Source: Paulinella micropora (lineage: Eukaryota; Cercozoa; Imbricatea; Euglyphida). Taken from it: a stretch of 64,000 nt of DNA. The translations under genes and the position numbers were made by a program. Of the stretch, positions 33,814 to 48,734 are shown in pieces. How positions within the stretch are numbered: position 1 is the stretch's first letter; the number at the start of each line of letters is the position of its first letter. The stretch covers positions 56,718-120,717 of the forward strand of contig BJOX01000015.1 of NCBI GenBank assembly GCA_009731375.1. Direction: 5' to 3'. The notes under the pieces are model-generated. The model worked only from the letters and a program-made list of their open reading frames with translations, made no database searches and had not been told where the DNA came from.

Positions 33814-33858
33814 CCCCCCCTCCCTTNNNNNNNNNNGTGTATGTCTGTATGTGTGTAC
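33480..33858. repeat. CAA, TATC and C arrays, two gaps, two exon-start shards
   Basis: Copies of the 33394-33443 exon start with its acceptor lie at about 33551-33572 and 33712-33735. A C run of about 75 (33757-33820) precedes a 10-N gap. Confidence 0.75.
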
Positions 33859-33901
33859 CAGTAAAGAAGGAGCGCAGGTCGTACCCCGACACCGAGTGTT
33901 C
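33859..33901 (-). CDS. Exon: SAM domain, helix 2-3
   Basis: Acceptor TTGCTTCAG|GAACAC, donor TTTACTG|GTACAC, 43 nt. Reads EHSVSGYDLRSFFT, the G--L--L loop of SAM. Confidence 0.65.
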
Positions 33902-33914
33902 CTGAAGCAAACAT

Positions 33915-33954
<40 letters not shown>

Positions 33955-33959
33955 TACAT

Positions 33960-34720
33960 AGCATTTACAATACATGCATACATTACAGTACAATATAGCC
34001 CGACACCGAGTGCTCCTGCAGCAAACATAACATAGCAATTTACAATACGTGCATACATTACATTACAATACATGCATACATTACAGTACAATATAGCCCG
34101 ACACCGAGTGCTCCTGCATCAAACATACATAGCGTTTACAATACATGCATACATTACATTACAATACATGCATACATTACAGTACAATATAGCCCGACAC
34201 CGAGCGCTCCTGCAGCAAACATAACATAGCATTTACAATACATGCATACATTACATTACAATACATGCATACATTACAGTACAATATAGCCCGACACCGA
34301 GTTTTCTTGAAGCAAACACAACATAGCATTTACAATACATGCATACATTACATTACAATACATGCATACATTACAGTACAATATAGCCCGACACGGAGTG
34401 CTCCCGAAGCAAACATACATAGCATTTACAATACATGCATACATTACATTACAATACATGCATACATTACAGTACAATAGCCCGACACCGAGTGCTAAAC
34501 GTAACATAGCATTTACAATACATGCATACATTACAGTACAATATAGCCCGACACGGAGTGTTCCTGAAGCAAACATAACATAGCATTTACAATACATGCA
34601 TACATTACATTACAATACATGCATACATTACAGTACAATATAGCCCGACACGGAGTGTTCCTGAAGCAAACATAACATAGCATTTACAATACAGGCATAC
34701 ATTACATTACAATACATGCA
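33960..34720. repeat. 97-bp minisatellite, eight units, carrying a splice acceptor and exon start
   Basis: CCGACACCGAGTGCTCCTGC recurs at about 33999, 34097, 34193, 34290, 34387, 34481, 34547 and 34644. On the minus strand each unit reads TGCAG|GAGCACTCGGTGTCGG, i.e. the acceptor and first six codons of the 33859-33901 exon. The rest of the unit is ACAT/TACA-rich. Confidence 0.85.
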
Positions 34721-34739
34721 CACATGTATACTCACTGAC

Positions 34740-34917
34740 CACAGAGTACCCAAGCTCTGCATATACATATATATGTATATATGTATGTGTGTATACATAT
34801 TTTTAGATCAGCACAACGGGACGCGCCGTGACACACCACGAAAGCACACACACACACACACACACACACACCAGCACCACACAGAGCCGCCACCAGCACA
34901 TCCTTTGTATCTATCTG

Positions 34918-34965
<48 letters not shown>

Positions 34966-35070
34966 CCGGGTACACATTTTTCCCCCCCCACACCAGCCGA
35001 AAAACATAGCAAAAATGAAAAAAAAAAAAAAATGAAAATAACAAAAATAAAACAAAAATGAAACAAAATG
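34740..35070. repeat. AT, CA and TATC arrays
   Basis: Short arrays with A-rich sequence; no gene. Confidence 0.8.
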
Positions 35071-35077
35071 AAATGTA

Positions 35078-35080
35078 GCC

Positions 35081-35137
<57 letters not shown>

Positions 35138-35367
35138 ACTACTACTACTACTACTTACTACTACTACTACTACTTACTACTACTACTACTTCTACTACTA
35201 CTACTTCTACTACTACTACTTACTACTACTACTACTTACTACTACTACTACTTACTACTACCACTACTTACTACTACTACTACTACTACTACTACTTACT
35301 ACTACTACTTACTACTACTTACTACTACTACTTACTACTACTACTACTACTTACTACTACTACTACT

Positions 35368-35444
<77 letters not shown>

Positions 35445-35482
35445 ACTACTACTACTACTACTACTTACTACTACTACCTACA

Positions 35483-35519
<37 letters not shown>

Positions 35520-35553
35520 ACTACTACTTACTACTACTATTACCTACTACTAC

Positions 35554-35587
<34 letters not shown>

Positions 35588-35616
35588 CTACTACTACTAC
35601 TACTTACTACTACTAC

Positions 35617-35649
<33 letters not shown>

Positions 35650-35683
35650 ACTACTACTTACTACTACTACTTACTACTACTAC

Positions 35684-35753
<70 letters not shown>
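35078..35753. repeat. (CTA)n satellite with CTTA interruptions
   Basis: Nearly 680 bases; extra T at intervals (CTACTTACTA) marks higher-order variants. Confidence 0.95.
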
Positions 35754-35754
<1 letters not shown>

Positions 35755-35758
35755 GAAC

Positions 35759-35815
35759 CCGGAAGCGCTCGGCCAGGTGGGGCAGCTGCAAGCCGTAGCT
35801 CACCCACTCCGCAAC
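35759..35815 (-). CDS. Exon: SAM domain, helices 1-2
   Basis: Acceptor GGTCAG|GTTGCG, donor TTCCGG|GTTCAG, 57 nt. Reads [19 protein letters not shown], the V-EW---L-L---A--F signature of SAM. Phase 0 on both sides, matching its neighbours. Confidence 0.65.
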
Positions 35816-35827
35816 CTGACCAGATTA

Positions 35828-37328
<1,501 letters not shown>

Positions 37329-37356
37329 NNNNNNNNNNATAGATAGATAGATAGAC

Positions 37357-37388
<32 letters not shown>

Positions 37389-37398
37389 GGATGTGTAC

Positions 37399-37449
37399 TT
37401 CGTTGACTGTCAGCAGAGCACCCAGGGGCTTCCAGTCCTTGAGCGCGAT
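37399..37449 (-). CDS. Exon preceding the SAM domain
   Basis: Acceptor CCTGGCAG|ATCGCG, donor CGAA|GTACAC, 51 nt. Reads IALKDWKPLGALLTVNE; joins in phase 0 to VAEW, giving the usual LT-NEVAEW entry to a SAM domain. Confidence 0.55.
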
Positions 37450-37639
37450 CTGCCAGGGGTGCAAAAATCGGGTGAGAAAAGCAAGGAATTTTGGCATTCA
37501 GGACACTGTCCTAACGCAAATACTTGCGTGTATTCCAAAAAAACTATATCAGCATCAAGATCTAGTCTGGGGCTAGCCACACTGCAAATCTGAGCTCCTA
37601 ACTCCTCCTCGTTCACACAAACCATGATTTATTCCACAT

Positions 37640-37697
37640 AGATATAGATATAGATATAGACGAAGATGTAGATTTAGATGGCTCTTACACACCCAAG

Positions 37698-37738
<41 letters not shown>

Positions 37739-37794
37739 CATAGATGTAGATAGACTGAAAAGAAAAGACCATTGTGAAACCAACTGTTTACTTT

Positions 37795-37826
<32 letters not shown>

Positions 37827-38120
37827 CAGATAGATAGATATAGACCCACAATTACGGGGTAGTATAGAATGTGCCTTATGTTGTCTATGTGTCTATGTCT
37901 ATGTCTATGTCTATGTCCATGTTTATATCAATGTCAATGTCAATGTCAATGTCAATGTCAATGTCCATGTCTATGTCTATGTCTATGTCTATGTCTATGT
38001 CTATGTCTATGTCCATGTCTACGTCTATGTCTATGTCTATGTCTATGTCTATGTCTATGTCTGTGTCTATGTATGTGTCTATGTATATGTCTATGTATAT
38101 GTCTATGTATATGAGGTAGT
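37640..38120. repeat. GATA and ATGTCT arrays
   Basis: GATA blocks 37700-37830; a hexanucleotide ATGTCT/ATGTCA array 37885-38110. Confidence 0.9.
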
Positions 38121-38129
38121 GTATGTTAC

Positions 38130-38188
38130 CTCTTTCTCGGCATTTGGTGCAGCGCCAGGAAGTAGGTGCCCCCACACATTCTTACAGC
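38130..38188 (-). CDS. Exon between EF-hand and SAM
   Basis: Acceptor ATACAG|GCTGTA, donor AAAGAG|GTAACA, 59 nt, phase-compatible. Reads CKNVWGHLLPGAAPNAEKE. Copies of its acceptor and first bases lie at about 38437-38453 and 38508-38530. Confidence 0.45.
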
Positions 38189-38207
38189 CTGTATGCATGT
38201 TTGTATT

Positions 38208-39004
<797 letters not shown>

Positions 39005-39047
39005 CTTGTTTCGCCTCGGCGGGCGTGTCGTAATTTTCTCCACCCAC
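39005..39047 (-). CDS. Exon after the EF-hand
   Basis: Acceptor CACTGTAG|GTGGGT, donor CAAG|GTCACA, 43 nt. Reads VGGENYDTPAEAKQ. Phase 0 in, 1 out, agreeing with both neighbours. Confidence 0.5.
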
Positions 39048-39059
39048 CTACAGTGTTGT

Positions 39060-39160
39060 ATCAACGTGTGTGTGTGTCTGTGTGTGTGTGTGTGTGCGTG
39101 TGTGTGTGTGTGTGTCTCTGAGTGTGTGTGTGGGTGTGTGTGAGTGAGTGAGTGTGTGTG

Positions 39161-39192
<32 letters not shown>

Positions 39193-39207
39193 AGTGTGTG
39201 TGTGTGT

Positions 39208-39282
<75 letters not shown>

Positions 39283-39743
39283 CATGCATGCATGCATGCA
39301 TGTATGCATGTATGTATGCATGTATGTATGTATGTATGTATGTAATGTAAAAGTGTGTGTGTGTGCGTGCGTGCGTGCGTGTGCGTGCGTGCACGCGCGT
39401 GCGTGTGTGTTGCCTGTGTTCGGATGAACTCTTCCAACTCTGGTCCTTCGATCAAGCCATCGCGATCAGAGTCCACACTGATGAAGAACGCGTCATCTAT
39501 GCATACACACATATACACATATACATACACATACACATATGCGATCGGAGAGTCCACACTCGTGAAGAACGCATCATCTAATGCATACACACATATGCAT
39601 ACATACACATATACATACGTACATACGTACGTACATAAATACATACATACATACATTACATACATTACACATTACATACGGTACATACAGTACATATAGT
39701 ACATACAGTGCATATAGTACATACATTACATACATTACATACA

Positions 39744-39774
<31 letters not shown>

Positions 39775-40551
39775 CATACATACATACATACATACGTAAA
39801 CGTACGTATGTGCGTACGTACATACAAACATACATACATACGTTCGTACGTACGTCGTACGTACGTACGTACGTACGCACATACATACATACATACATAC
39901 ATACATACATACATACATCCATCCATACATCCATACATACATACATACATACATACATACATACATACATACGGTGGAGATTCATTCATACATGCAGAAG
40001 ACTCTGTCGATTGATTGGTCGATTGATCAATTGATCAATCGATCCATCCAAACATCCATCCATCCATCCATCCATCCCATCCATCCATCCATCCATCCAT
40101 CAATTCATCCACCCACCCACCCATCCATCCATCCATCCATCCATCCATCCATCAATTCATCCACCCATCCATCCATCTATCCATCCATCCATCCATCCAT
40201 CCATCCATCAATTCATCCATCCACCCATCCATCCATCCATCCATCCATCAATTCATCCACCCACCCATCCATGCATTCATCCATGCATCCATCCATCCAC
40301 CCATCCATCCATCCATCAATTCATCCACCCACCCATCCATCCATCCATCCATCCATCCATCAATTCATCCACCCACCCATCCATCCATTCATCCATCCAT
40401 CCATCCATCCATTCATCCACCCACCCATCCATCCACATCTATGCATCCACCCACCCATCCATCCACATCCATGCATCCATCCATCCATCCAACCACCCAT
40501 CCATCCATCCATCTTTCCATCAATTCATCCTTCCATCCATCCATCCATCTA
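39060..40551. repeat. GT, ATGT, ACAT and CCAT arrays
   Basis: Surrounding the EF-hand exon; (CCAT)n with CCAC and CAATT variants 40045-40550. Confidence 0.9.
39414..39496 (-). CDS. EF-hand exon
   Basis: Acceptor TGCATAG|ATGACG; 3' edge CACAG|GCAACAC (GC-type donor). The loop DSDRDGLIEGPEL has canonical calcium ligands at positions 1, 3, 5, 9 and 12, preceded by DDAFFISV and followed by EEFIRTQ. A truncated copy (39541-39580) ends at the loop start. Confidence 0.65.
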
Positions 40552-40604
40552 CGTTTTCAAGATGGATGGATAGCGCCAGACATAGCAACGTCATGTATCC
40601 ATGC

Positions 40605-40658
<54 letters not shown>

Positions 40659-40764
40659 GTAATATGTCATACGTAATTACATTAAACGTAATATATTACA
40701 TATTGTATTTTATAATGTATGTACATGTAGAGAAGAGGAGAGAGAGAGAGAGAGAGATAGAGAA

Positions 40765-40796
<32 letters not shown>

Positions 40797-40851
40797 CGCG
40801 CGAGGCAGCTTGGGACCAGAGGATGAGAGAGAGAGAGAGAGAGATAGGGAC

Positions 40852-40899
40852 CAGCGGATGACGGTCGCTGCGCACTGCCCCACACACCATGGAAACAAA
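40852..40899 (-). CDS. Weak candidate exon upstream of the EF-hand
   Basis: Acceptor GTGTAG|TTTGTT, donor CGCTG|GTCCCT, 48 nt. A copy of its 3' edge (CATCCTCTG|GTCCC) is at about 40813-40825. All three frames are open, so the reading is uncertain. Confidence 0.25.
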
Positions 40900-40904
40900 C
40901 TACA

Positions 40905-40917
40905 CATACATACATAC

Positions 40918-40956
<39 letters not shown>

Positions 40957-40998
40957 CATACATATATATATACATACATACAAACATAGATACATACA

Positions 40999-41034
<36 letters not shown>

Positions 41035-41133
41035 TATATGTATATATATATGTATATATATACATATACATACATACATACATAAATACATACATGCATA
41101 CATAAATGCATAAATGCATCACACACACATACA

Positions 41134-41164
<31 letters not shown>

Positions 41165-41210
41165 CAGACATACTTACATACATACATACATACATGCATA
41201 CATACATACA

Positions 41211-41241
<31 letters not shown>

Positions 41242-41893
41242 CACACAATACATACATACATACATACATACATACATACATACATACACACACGCACACA
41301 CAAAGACAACACATATACATACATACTTACATACTTACATACATACATACATACATACACACACACATACATAGATACATACATACATACATACATAAAT
41401 ACATACATAAATACATACACATACATACACATACATACATACATACATACCATACATACATACATACATATACATACATACATACATACTTACATACATA
41501 CATACACATACATACATACATACCTACATACATACATACATACATACATACTCATACATACATCCATGCATACTCATACATACATACATACATACACATA
41601 TACAACACACATACATACATACATACATACATACATGCATGCATGCATACATACATACATACATTCATACTTCATACATACATTACATACATACATTACA
41701 ATATGTATGTATGTATGTATGCATGTGTATGTATGTATGCATGCATGTATGTATGTATGTATGTATGTGTGTATGTATGTATGTATACATGCATACATAC
41801 ATACATACATACATACACACATACATACATACATATGCACATACATACATACATACATACATACATACATACATACATACATACATACATACA

Positions 41894-41924
<31 letters not shown>

Positions 41925-42025
41925 GTACGTACATACATACATACATACATACATATGTGTACATACATACATACATACATACACACATACATACATACAT
42001 GCATACATACATGCATACATATACA
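40905..42025. repeat. (ACAT)n satellite
   Basis: About 1.1 kb with strand switch to TATG near 41703-41787. Confidence 0.95.
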
Positions 42026-42029
42026 CAGA

Positions 42030-43242
42030 TATTGATGCAACCTGGCAAGAGTGCCAGAAGGCAGACTAGCATTTCCGCTCCCTACTCGTTCCGGCAAGCA
42101 ACACCCTTCACCGAAGCAGCACCAATCACAGAATCCAGAGAGCAAAGTATCCAGCGGTAAAACTACCACAAAAACAAAGGGAGGAGGAAGAAAGGGAGGG
42201 AGGGAGGCAGGAAGGGAAGGGGAGGGAGGGGAGGGGAGGGAGAAATAGTGTGATGGAGAAAACAGCTTCCTTTACGGACACTAATATTCTACAGACACAG
42301 GACCACTTGAAAACAAAACGAAACAAGAGACAAAACCTGCAGGAGTCCGCAGTTCATAGACTGAAATATAACACTCGAAATTAATTGCAAGGCAACAGCA
42401 GGACCAAACCTCTAGTACTCCTCTACGCACGCCCATAACAAGAGCTGACTTCAACCTTTGACTAACTTTTTGGAGCCGCATTCTCTTCCAAGAGATTCAT
42501 ACTACCCCTAAATACTTAGGAGCTTGGACAATCGCAATTTTCGTTCCATCCGTGACCCAAGAGCAATTTTCCTACTCTCCTCAATACCAGAGCTCGACCG
42601 ACCATGACACGACCTTCGAGAGATGCCCACCGTGGTCTAAAAATTGGGTGCCACCTGGAAGGGCAAAAAGAAAAAAACTGAAACACTACTTGAATTTATT
42701 GCGTAAATTGCGGACCGTAAATTGCGGGACCAAGAAAAAATCTTTATTGTATTGAGGACTGCACCTGTTCTAGCTGTTCTAGCTGTTGGCCTGACTCGGA
42801 CCTGCAAACATACTAGACATACTATAATTTAGGGGTGAAAAATATATGTAATGCTTAAATTTTTCTGTTTTAACCGGAGTAAACGTGAAAAAATGTCATG
42901 AAACTAGTCTAGCTAGCGCATATAGCGCTAGTGATTATGAAAGCAGTTTCTAGATCTAGATCTAGAGTTTCAGCCATAGAAAAACTAGAAAAACAGTGCA
43001 GCGCTAGCCTTGTAATTTTGGATCAAGCAGATGATTTTTATGATATATTTTCAGGAACTGATGTTATCAAACATATTCTAAGTAGTGGTGGAAACAAGAA
43101 GGAAAGTCTTGAACTGGTCTGGAGGAACGAAAACGTTCAGGCAAAATTAAATTAAAACAATGAAACAAACGGTTTCATTTAATGAAAAAATACTTTTGAA
43201 AAATATAAAATATTTCAAAAACAGTTCCTGAATCCAAGTGCA
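42030..43242. other. Unique sequence before the methyltransferase-like gene
   Basis: Non-repetitive from 42030 except a GGGAGG block (42180-42245). A short rightward frame (42937-43155, ATG) is open but has no recognisable features. No other gene seen. Confidence 0.4.
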
Positions 43243-46200
43243 TTACTTGGTATCAAGGGGAGCAGGGGGTGCGCCTTTGTTCACAATGACATGCAAACAT
43301 TCGAATTCGTGGCACTCTTTGGAGAAGAAGGAACCCGCGAACAAGCCATCCTGCATGATGCAATCGCCTTCTTCTCTGCAGCAGTAGAAATCGCATTGAT
43401 CCTTCTCAGGCTCCAGATTGCAGCATGCAGCGGGTCAACTATGGGTCTTTGTGAACTGTGCTGCTGCATTTCTCGCAAATGGCACTGGCTACCTCCCGCA
43501 CGTTAATGTGACATCACATACACAGCAGGTGGCGTGGACAGAAGACTTGTTTCCTCCAATGTAACTTTTCTTGGCAAGGGTCGCGTCGACCTCCACGGTG
43601 TCACTGTCTTCCGAGTATTCTTCTTTTTCTTCTTCCTTCTTCTCAGGGACATCTTCTTCAGCTGCTTCCTCGGGCTTCCTGCACTTTCCGGGAGCAGGCT
43701 CCAGAAACTTGCGCACACGACCCTTGGCGTTTTGAACTTGAGCAGCATCAATGTCCAAGCAGGTGACGATCATGTTGACCTCATGGAACCGATGATCTCC
43801 GAGCCAGAGCACATGCAAGCAACCAACACACTGCTCTGCGGGGGAAGAATATCAGAGAGGATTAGTTTGGACAAATCTGTGGGTTTTTCAAACACGTTGG
43901 CACGTGTGTCCGGTTGCTCAGTAACTTTCTGTTTTCTGGTTGGGACCGGAACGTAAACGTTGTGACGTTCAAGCGGGTTCCTGGAGAGATTGAGCGTAAA
44001 TGCAGTCTGGGATGGGTAGAACACAACCATGATGCACTCCACGGCCTTGATCCACTTCTGGACGTGTCCCTGGTAATTGTGGCGCTCCTTGTACCAGAAC
44101 ACATGCTCGATTGTTTGGTAATTACACTGCTCCAAAGCTTGGACCAAGAAGTTGCACTGAGACAGATGATGATGAAAAACGACGATGTGTCTGTTAGGAT
44201 TGCAGACAACACCGAATTGGTTCAGTAATTTCACGACCCTCTCCTTGTTGATGTCAGTAGTGTCAGAAAGAAAGTTCGAAATTTTGTAAGGAAGGTCAGC
44301 GTAAAGAAGGTCTGAAACAAACAAGACACAAACACAAGGAATGCAGTCCAAAAAAAAAAAAAGTATATTTTCAATTGAGGGAAAAGTCAGGGAGACCAAA
44401 CTTGCTATCAGGGAGCTCAGCGTTGGTGGCCATGTTGAACATGTCCTGCACCAAAATCGTAGCGTTGCCGAAATGGATCTGCTGATGACAGATACATGTT
44501 AAAAATCTATCTATTTTTATTATGTATTTAATCACAATAATTAAGGATTCCAAGTGACTGACAAAAAAAATTCAAAAACAAAGTCTTCACGAGCATGAAA
44601 ACAAGAGGTCTCAGAACCTGTGGCTGTTTAACTTTTTCGCCAAGGGCACGTTTGACTGCTGCCTGCATCCAGGTGTTCACGTAAGCTTCCAGGTTCTCAG
44701 GGAGAGCGCGCTCCTTCTTTTTCTTTAAGTAGAGGATGTCCACAGTGCAATCAATCATTTTCTTGCATGTTTCGTCGTCAAGCTGCGGGACGAATTCAAC
44801 AAGGCCATCCCAGTCCTTGGAGACGTAATTGCTTTCCACGTCGAAAACCCCCATGTTGTCAGCAAGTGCCAGGTTCATGTCGCGCAGCGAGATCAGGCAG
44901 ACGTACTTCTTCTGCTCCAGAAAAAACCTTTTCATGGTTTGCTTCACTTCGCCTGCCTTACCTTCTTTGAGATCCTCAATCAATTCTTCCATTTCTTCCA
45001 CTAGACAGGGCTTGTCCTTGCGGCGCCAGTGAAGTTAGTTGATGCTGTCGATGATTGCCTGGTTCTTAGGCATGTCAGCGCGAACGCCACCAGGGGAAAG
45101 AAGCTTTAACCAGCACCGGTGTTCGAAGAGACGTAAGTCCACATTGAACCGAAAGTCGGCAAGGCGATGTTGTGGGAAAGGGCGAAGTCCTTCTTCCATG
45201 TGGTCAGAAACTTGCTGACGGAAGCATCCTTCTGGTCCTTGAGACGAGCAATGCCAGCGTAAGCTTGATCATGCGCAGAAATGCAGTTTTCACCGAATGT
45301 GTTTTTACGGTGGACGTCAGCAACAATGTTGTCGAAGGCGCCAAGAAAACTGACGGATGAACCACCTGCATCGTTCCAACGAACGAAACGAAGAGCTTCA
45401 AGGTGAATAACTTGGAATTTTGGGTTCTGAGGTTCGAGTTTGTAAAGGTGCTGCATTGCATGGCTGGAATGAAGCCCAACGATCGCTTGAAGAAAAAACT
45501 TCCGGTCCTGGATGGCCTTGCGCAGAAAGTTCTTGATCTAGCCCTGGCCCTCGACTGGCAGGCTCGTGAAGTCCATCTTTGGCCTTTCCTTTTCTACAAG
45601 CCCTTCCTGATTTCACAAAGCCTGAAATTCTTTGAAGGTTTTCTCGTCAACGAAAGGAGGGGAATCCAAGAGAGGATTGTCAGAATTGTCCAGCCCAAGC
45701 GCTCCAGGATTGACAACGCGAATCTTTCAACCAACCAATCCACTGGATCTTCTTGTTAGAATCCTGAGATTTGCGAAAATTGTCGATGAGTTGGTTAACA
45801 TGGTCTTGGTCGAGTGCACGATCAGTCACAGCCCTGTGAGGTTGGCCAGCGATGGCGTCCGGAATGGCCTCCACGTTGCGGTAAGTCATGCTGGCAAGGG
45901 CTTTGGTGGCTTCCTTCATCTTCAGTCTGGTGTCTGCACAGAACAACCAACCAAAAAATATGACATATTTTTCAACAAAAGAACAAAAAAAAAGAGGGCT
46001 GACCCTTGATGTACTCATTCTTCTCAACTGCCTGCTTTTCAGCGTCGGATACATTCCTGCCCAAGCACTTTTCCCCCTTCATCTTGCGCTTCTTCTCGGC
46101 TGGTTCGGACCCTTCCGGCGATTGTTCAGGTTTGCGCTTCAGGTGTGGAGGCTGAAGAAGAAGAGGACGCCGGAGACTGGGGAACCTGGGCTGCGGGAGA

Positions 46201-47453
46201 AGATGAAGAGGACGAAGAGGCGGTCGAGGCAGTGGCGGAGGTGCTCTTGGCCTCAGGCGTGGTACCGCCGTCTTGGGCTGCCTTTTGGTCGGGGGGATGG
46301 TTCGCAATGGAGTAGATGTTGAGGAACTGCTCGATGAAGAGCTCGAAGAACTACTCGATGAAGAGCTCGAAGACTGTGTGTCAGAAGAGGAAACAGATGC
46401 GGGGCTTTTGGGCCTGCCTGCAGCTAACTGAGCAGAAACACGACGAGCAACGGCACTGTCGGTGGGTGCAAGTTCCTATTCGGTTTCGGTTCCCGCAATG
46501 TCAGTAGCTGCAACACTGACCTGAGAACTCTCGACACGGGATGCAGAACGAGCAAGAGAATTGCTGGGGTGGAAAACAGAGGCAGGGCTAACCGGGGGAG
46601 CCTGCGAATCAGCGATTGTCCCCTTGGCCTCCTGCTTGGAACCATCCTAAGTTGAAAAATATGGCATATTTTCAACACGAGACAATGATGGCATCGTGGT
46701 TGAAGATGTGAGACTCTGATGAAAAATATGCTATATTTTTTAGAGTTGGAAAACAAAAACGAAGTGGAACAAAAAATCGTGAGAAATTCAAGCTCAAAAG
46801 AAAAATATTGCATATTTTTGGTTTGAAGACATCAGCACCATGATCCATCTTTTCTTGACAGATTATGAGGTAAGAGTTCGCAGCCCCTACAACTAGGAAC
46901 AAAAGAAAAAAATCACAGTGACCCAAACCCAAAAAAAAGAGTTCGGGCAAGCATGGCTGCCGTGAACTCACAGCCCATAATTCAAACTTGTTCAAAGTCA
47001 ACCAACAACTACAGCAACAAACACAACAACTAGAACAAAGGAGAGAGCTTGCTGACATGTAGGAGCTTGCGACTATGCACCTTTCGACAAGATGTCGTAC
47101 AGCTTCTCGTCCCAGGTCACAACCTCTTCAGGCCAGCTCACAAAGTAAGCTATCATCAGGCACAGTTCATCCATCAAGGCAAACGTCTTGAAGTCTCCAC
47201 CTTGATCCTTGCTTGGGTCACTTGCGAACACCTGGATGTGGCAAAGTCGAGGGCTGTGGTTGTAAGAAACATCACCTTTTTGCTTGCAGTCAAACCTCCA
47301 CACCAAAGCGAGATCGATTTTGCTCTCGACTTGACCCGTGTGCTCAGTCCCATGCTCTCCTCCAAACTCAAGGTGAGAGACAACAAGCTTCAAGTCAGGT
47401 GTGATCCACCATTTGTAGGCTAGGTAAGACTTGTCGACAGAGGGACCACCCAT
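43243..47453 (-). pseudogene. ParB-like plus N4/N6 DNA methyltransferase-like multi-exon gene with frame breaks
   Basis: Exons in order on the minus strand: ATG 47453 (GGPSVDKSYLAYKWWITPDL..., unknown domain, donor near 47087); a Ser-rich linker with a basic KKRKMK stretch (46648-46004); after a 70-nt intron (45934-46003), a ParB-like segment (EAIPDAIAGQPHRAVTDRAL, then VNQLIDNF); a helical region (45456-44620); then a methyltransferase fold: HFGNATILVQDMF (44480-44404), DLLYADLPYKI (motif IV, usually DPPY), FWYKERH, FEKPTDLSKLIL (motif X), CMCSGSEIIGS (motif I), CLDIDAAQVQNAKGR (motif II). The tail has paired cysteines and TAA at 43243. ParB fused to such a methyltransferase is a phage/bacterial arrangement. 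At least four frame changes and in-frame stops (near 46484, 45618, 45539) suggest decay or many base errors; DLPY suggests lost or altered catalysis. Confidence 0.55.
45934..46003 (-). other. 70-nt intron with central near-palindrome
   Basis: Donor AAGG|GTCAGC, acceptor CTGTGCAG|ACACC. The middle is AAAAAATATGACATATTTTT (45953-45972), one of eight similar copies in this island. Confidence 0.6.
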
Positions 47454-47927
47454 GATGTAGTGTTCGGAAAGCGATTTTGAGAGTGCAACAATCTAGACAC
47501 TTGAACAAAAGTGCTCAACTTGACCGGAAGCGTTCACGAAGCAAAAAAAAATAAATTAAGTTAGGCCTGAAAACATGTGTGTGTGTGTGTGTGTTTTTTT
47601 AATTTTTTTTTTTTATTTTTAATTTTGATAGGGACGGAAACCCACCCGCATATGGTGAAATGCAATCAAAAATGGAAGACGGACCCAGTCCGGCCACTGG
47701 TCCCCAAAAACTGACGTCCGAAACCGGTTTTCGTGCCTTGGTGGCACCAAGCGTCGGCTCAAACCGGCTCACTTTCGAAAATATGGTATTTTTTTTCTGA
47801 GACAACATTTGAAAGTGATTTTTTTACCTTTTTTTCCGGACGGATTTGTTCAAAAAGGGTCAATTGTCGGAATATGCCATATTTTTGTTTTCCGACAACC
47901 CTTGTAAAACCTTTTTTTGCCACTTCT

Positions 47928-47970
<43 letters not shown>

Positions 47971-47982
47971 TTNNNNNNNNNN

Positions 47983-48027
<45 letters not shown>

Positions 48028-48734
48028 TGTGTGACAATATTCGGTTCTTAATCGAGGTTACCTGTCTGCGCTGAGACCCCACTTCGTTGAAGTGGAAAAA
48101 TCGATTCAGAGCACTCCTTTTGTTCCTGATTGCAACACATTCTCAGAACAAGACCTGAAAATCAAGAAAGCTGTCTGCAGTAAGTTGCCTGTATCACGTT
48201 CAATGCATTTTTTTTCTCTTGTGGTCAGGCAATTTCATGGGTTTTGACTTCGAGGCTTGGGTAAAAATGTTCGTGCCTGACAGGCTTTACAGATATTGGC
48301 GCAAGTTAGCGCATGTTAGGCATCCGAACGGTCAGTTTCGCAAAATTGAAGAACATGACGCGCAAATTCTTTTGTCGGAGGGCAGACAAGCGTTTTCGTG
48401 CTTCCTTCTTTTCGTCATGGTTCGACAGGGTCAGCGTTTTCTCCAGTGGGAACTTGACTTGTGCCTTGAACTCAAGCATCGAGGACTGAGTAGGGAAGGA
48501 CTCGATGTTTTGTCATCGTTTGGAAGAGTGATTCCGATCAGGAGTTTTGATCGCCGCCGCAAAATTCGCCTTCAGGAAATCAAGACATCTCTAAGGTTCT
48601 TTCCTTCCCCCCTCCGTTACGCCTGGATGATCATGAACTGTTCTGAAAATATGTCATATTTTTTGTCTTTTCGAAAATTTTACCTTGGTTGTAGTTCCCA
48701 GTAAGTGTAGTTACGAAAAATATGGCATATTTTC
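45953..48734. repeat. Eight dispersed copies of AAAAATATGNCATATTTTT
   Basis: Copies at about 45953-45972, 46652-46676, 46721-46740, 46801-46819, 47776-47797, 47869-47886, 48644-48664 and 48713-48734. All fall in predicted introns or spacer of the two divergent genes, on both strands. Consensus is an interrupted palindrome of about 20 bases. Confidence 0.7.
47454..48065. other. Divergent intergenic region with T runs
   Basis: No gene. GT array at 47577-47592, T/A runs, a 10-N gap (47973-47982) inside a T run, and two palindrome copies. Confidence 0.5.

Noticed and set aside
42937-43155. Rightward 72-codon frame with ATG
   Set aside because: Plausible composition but no domain, splice or promoter support.
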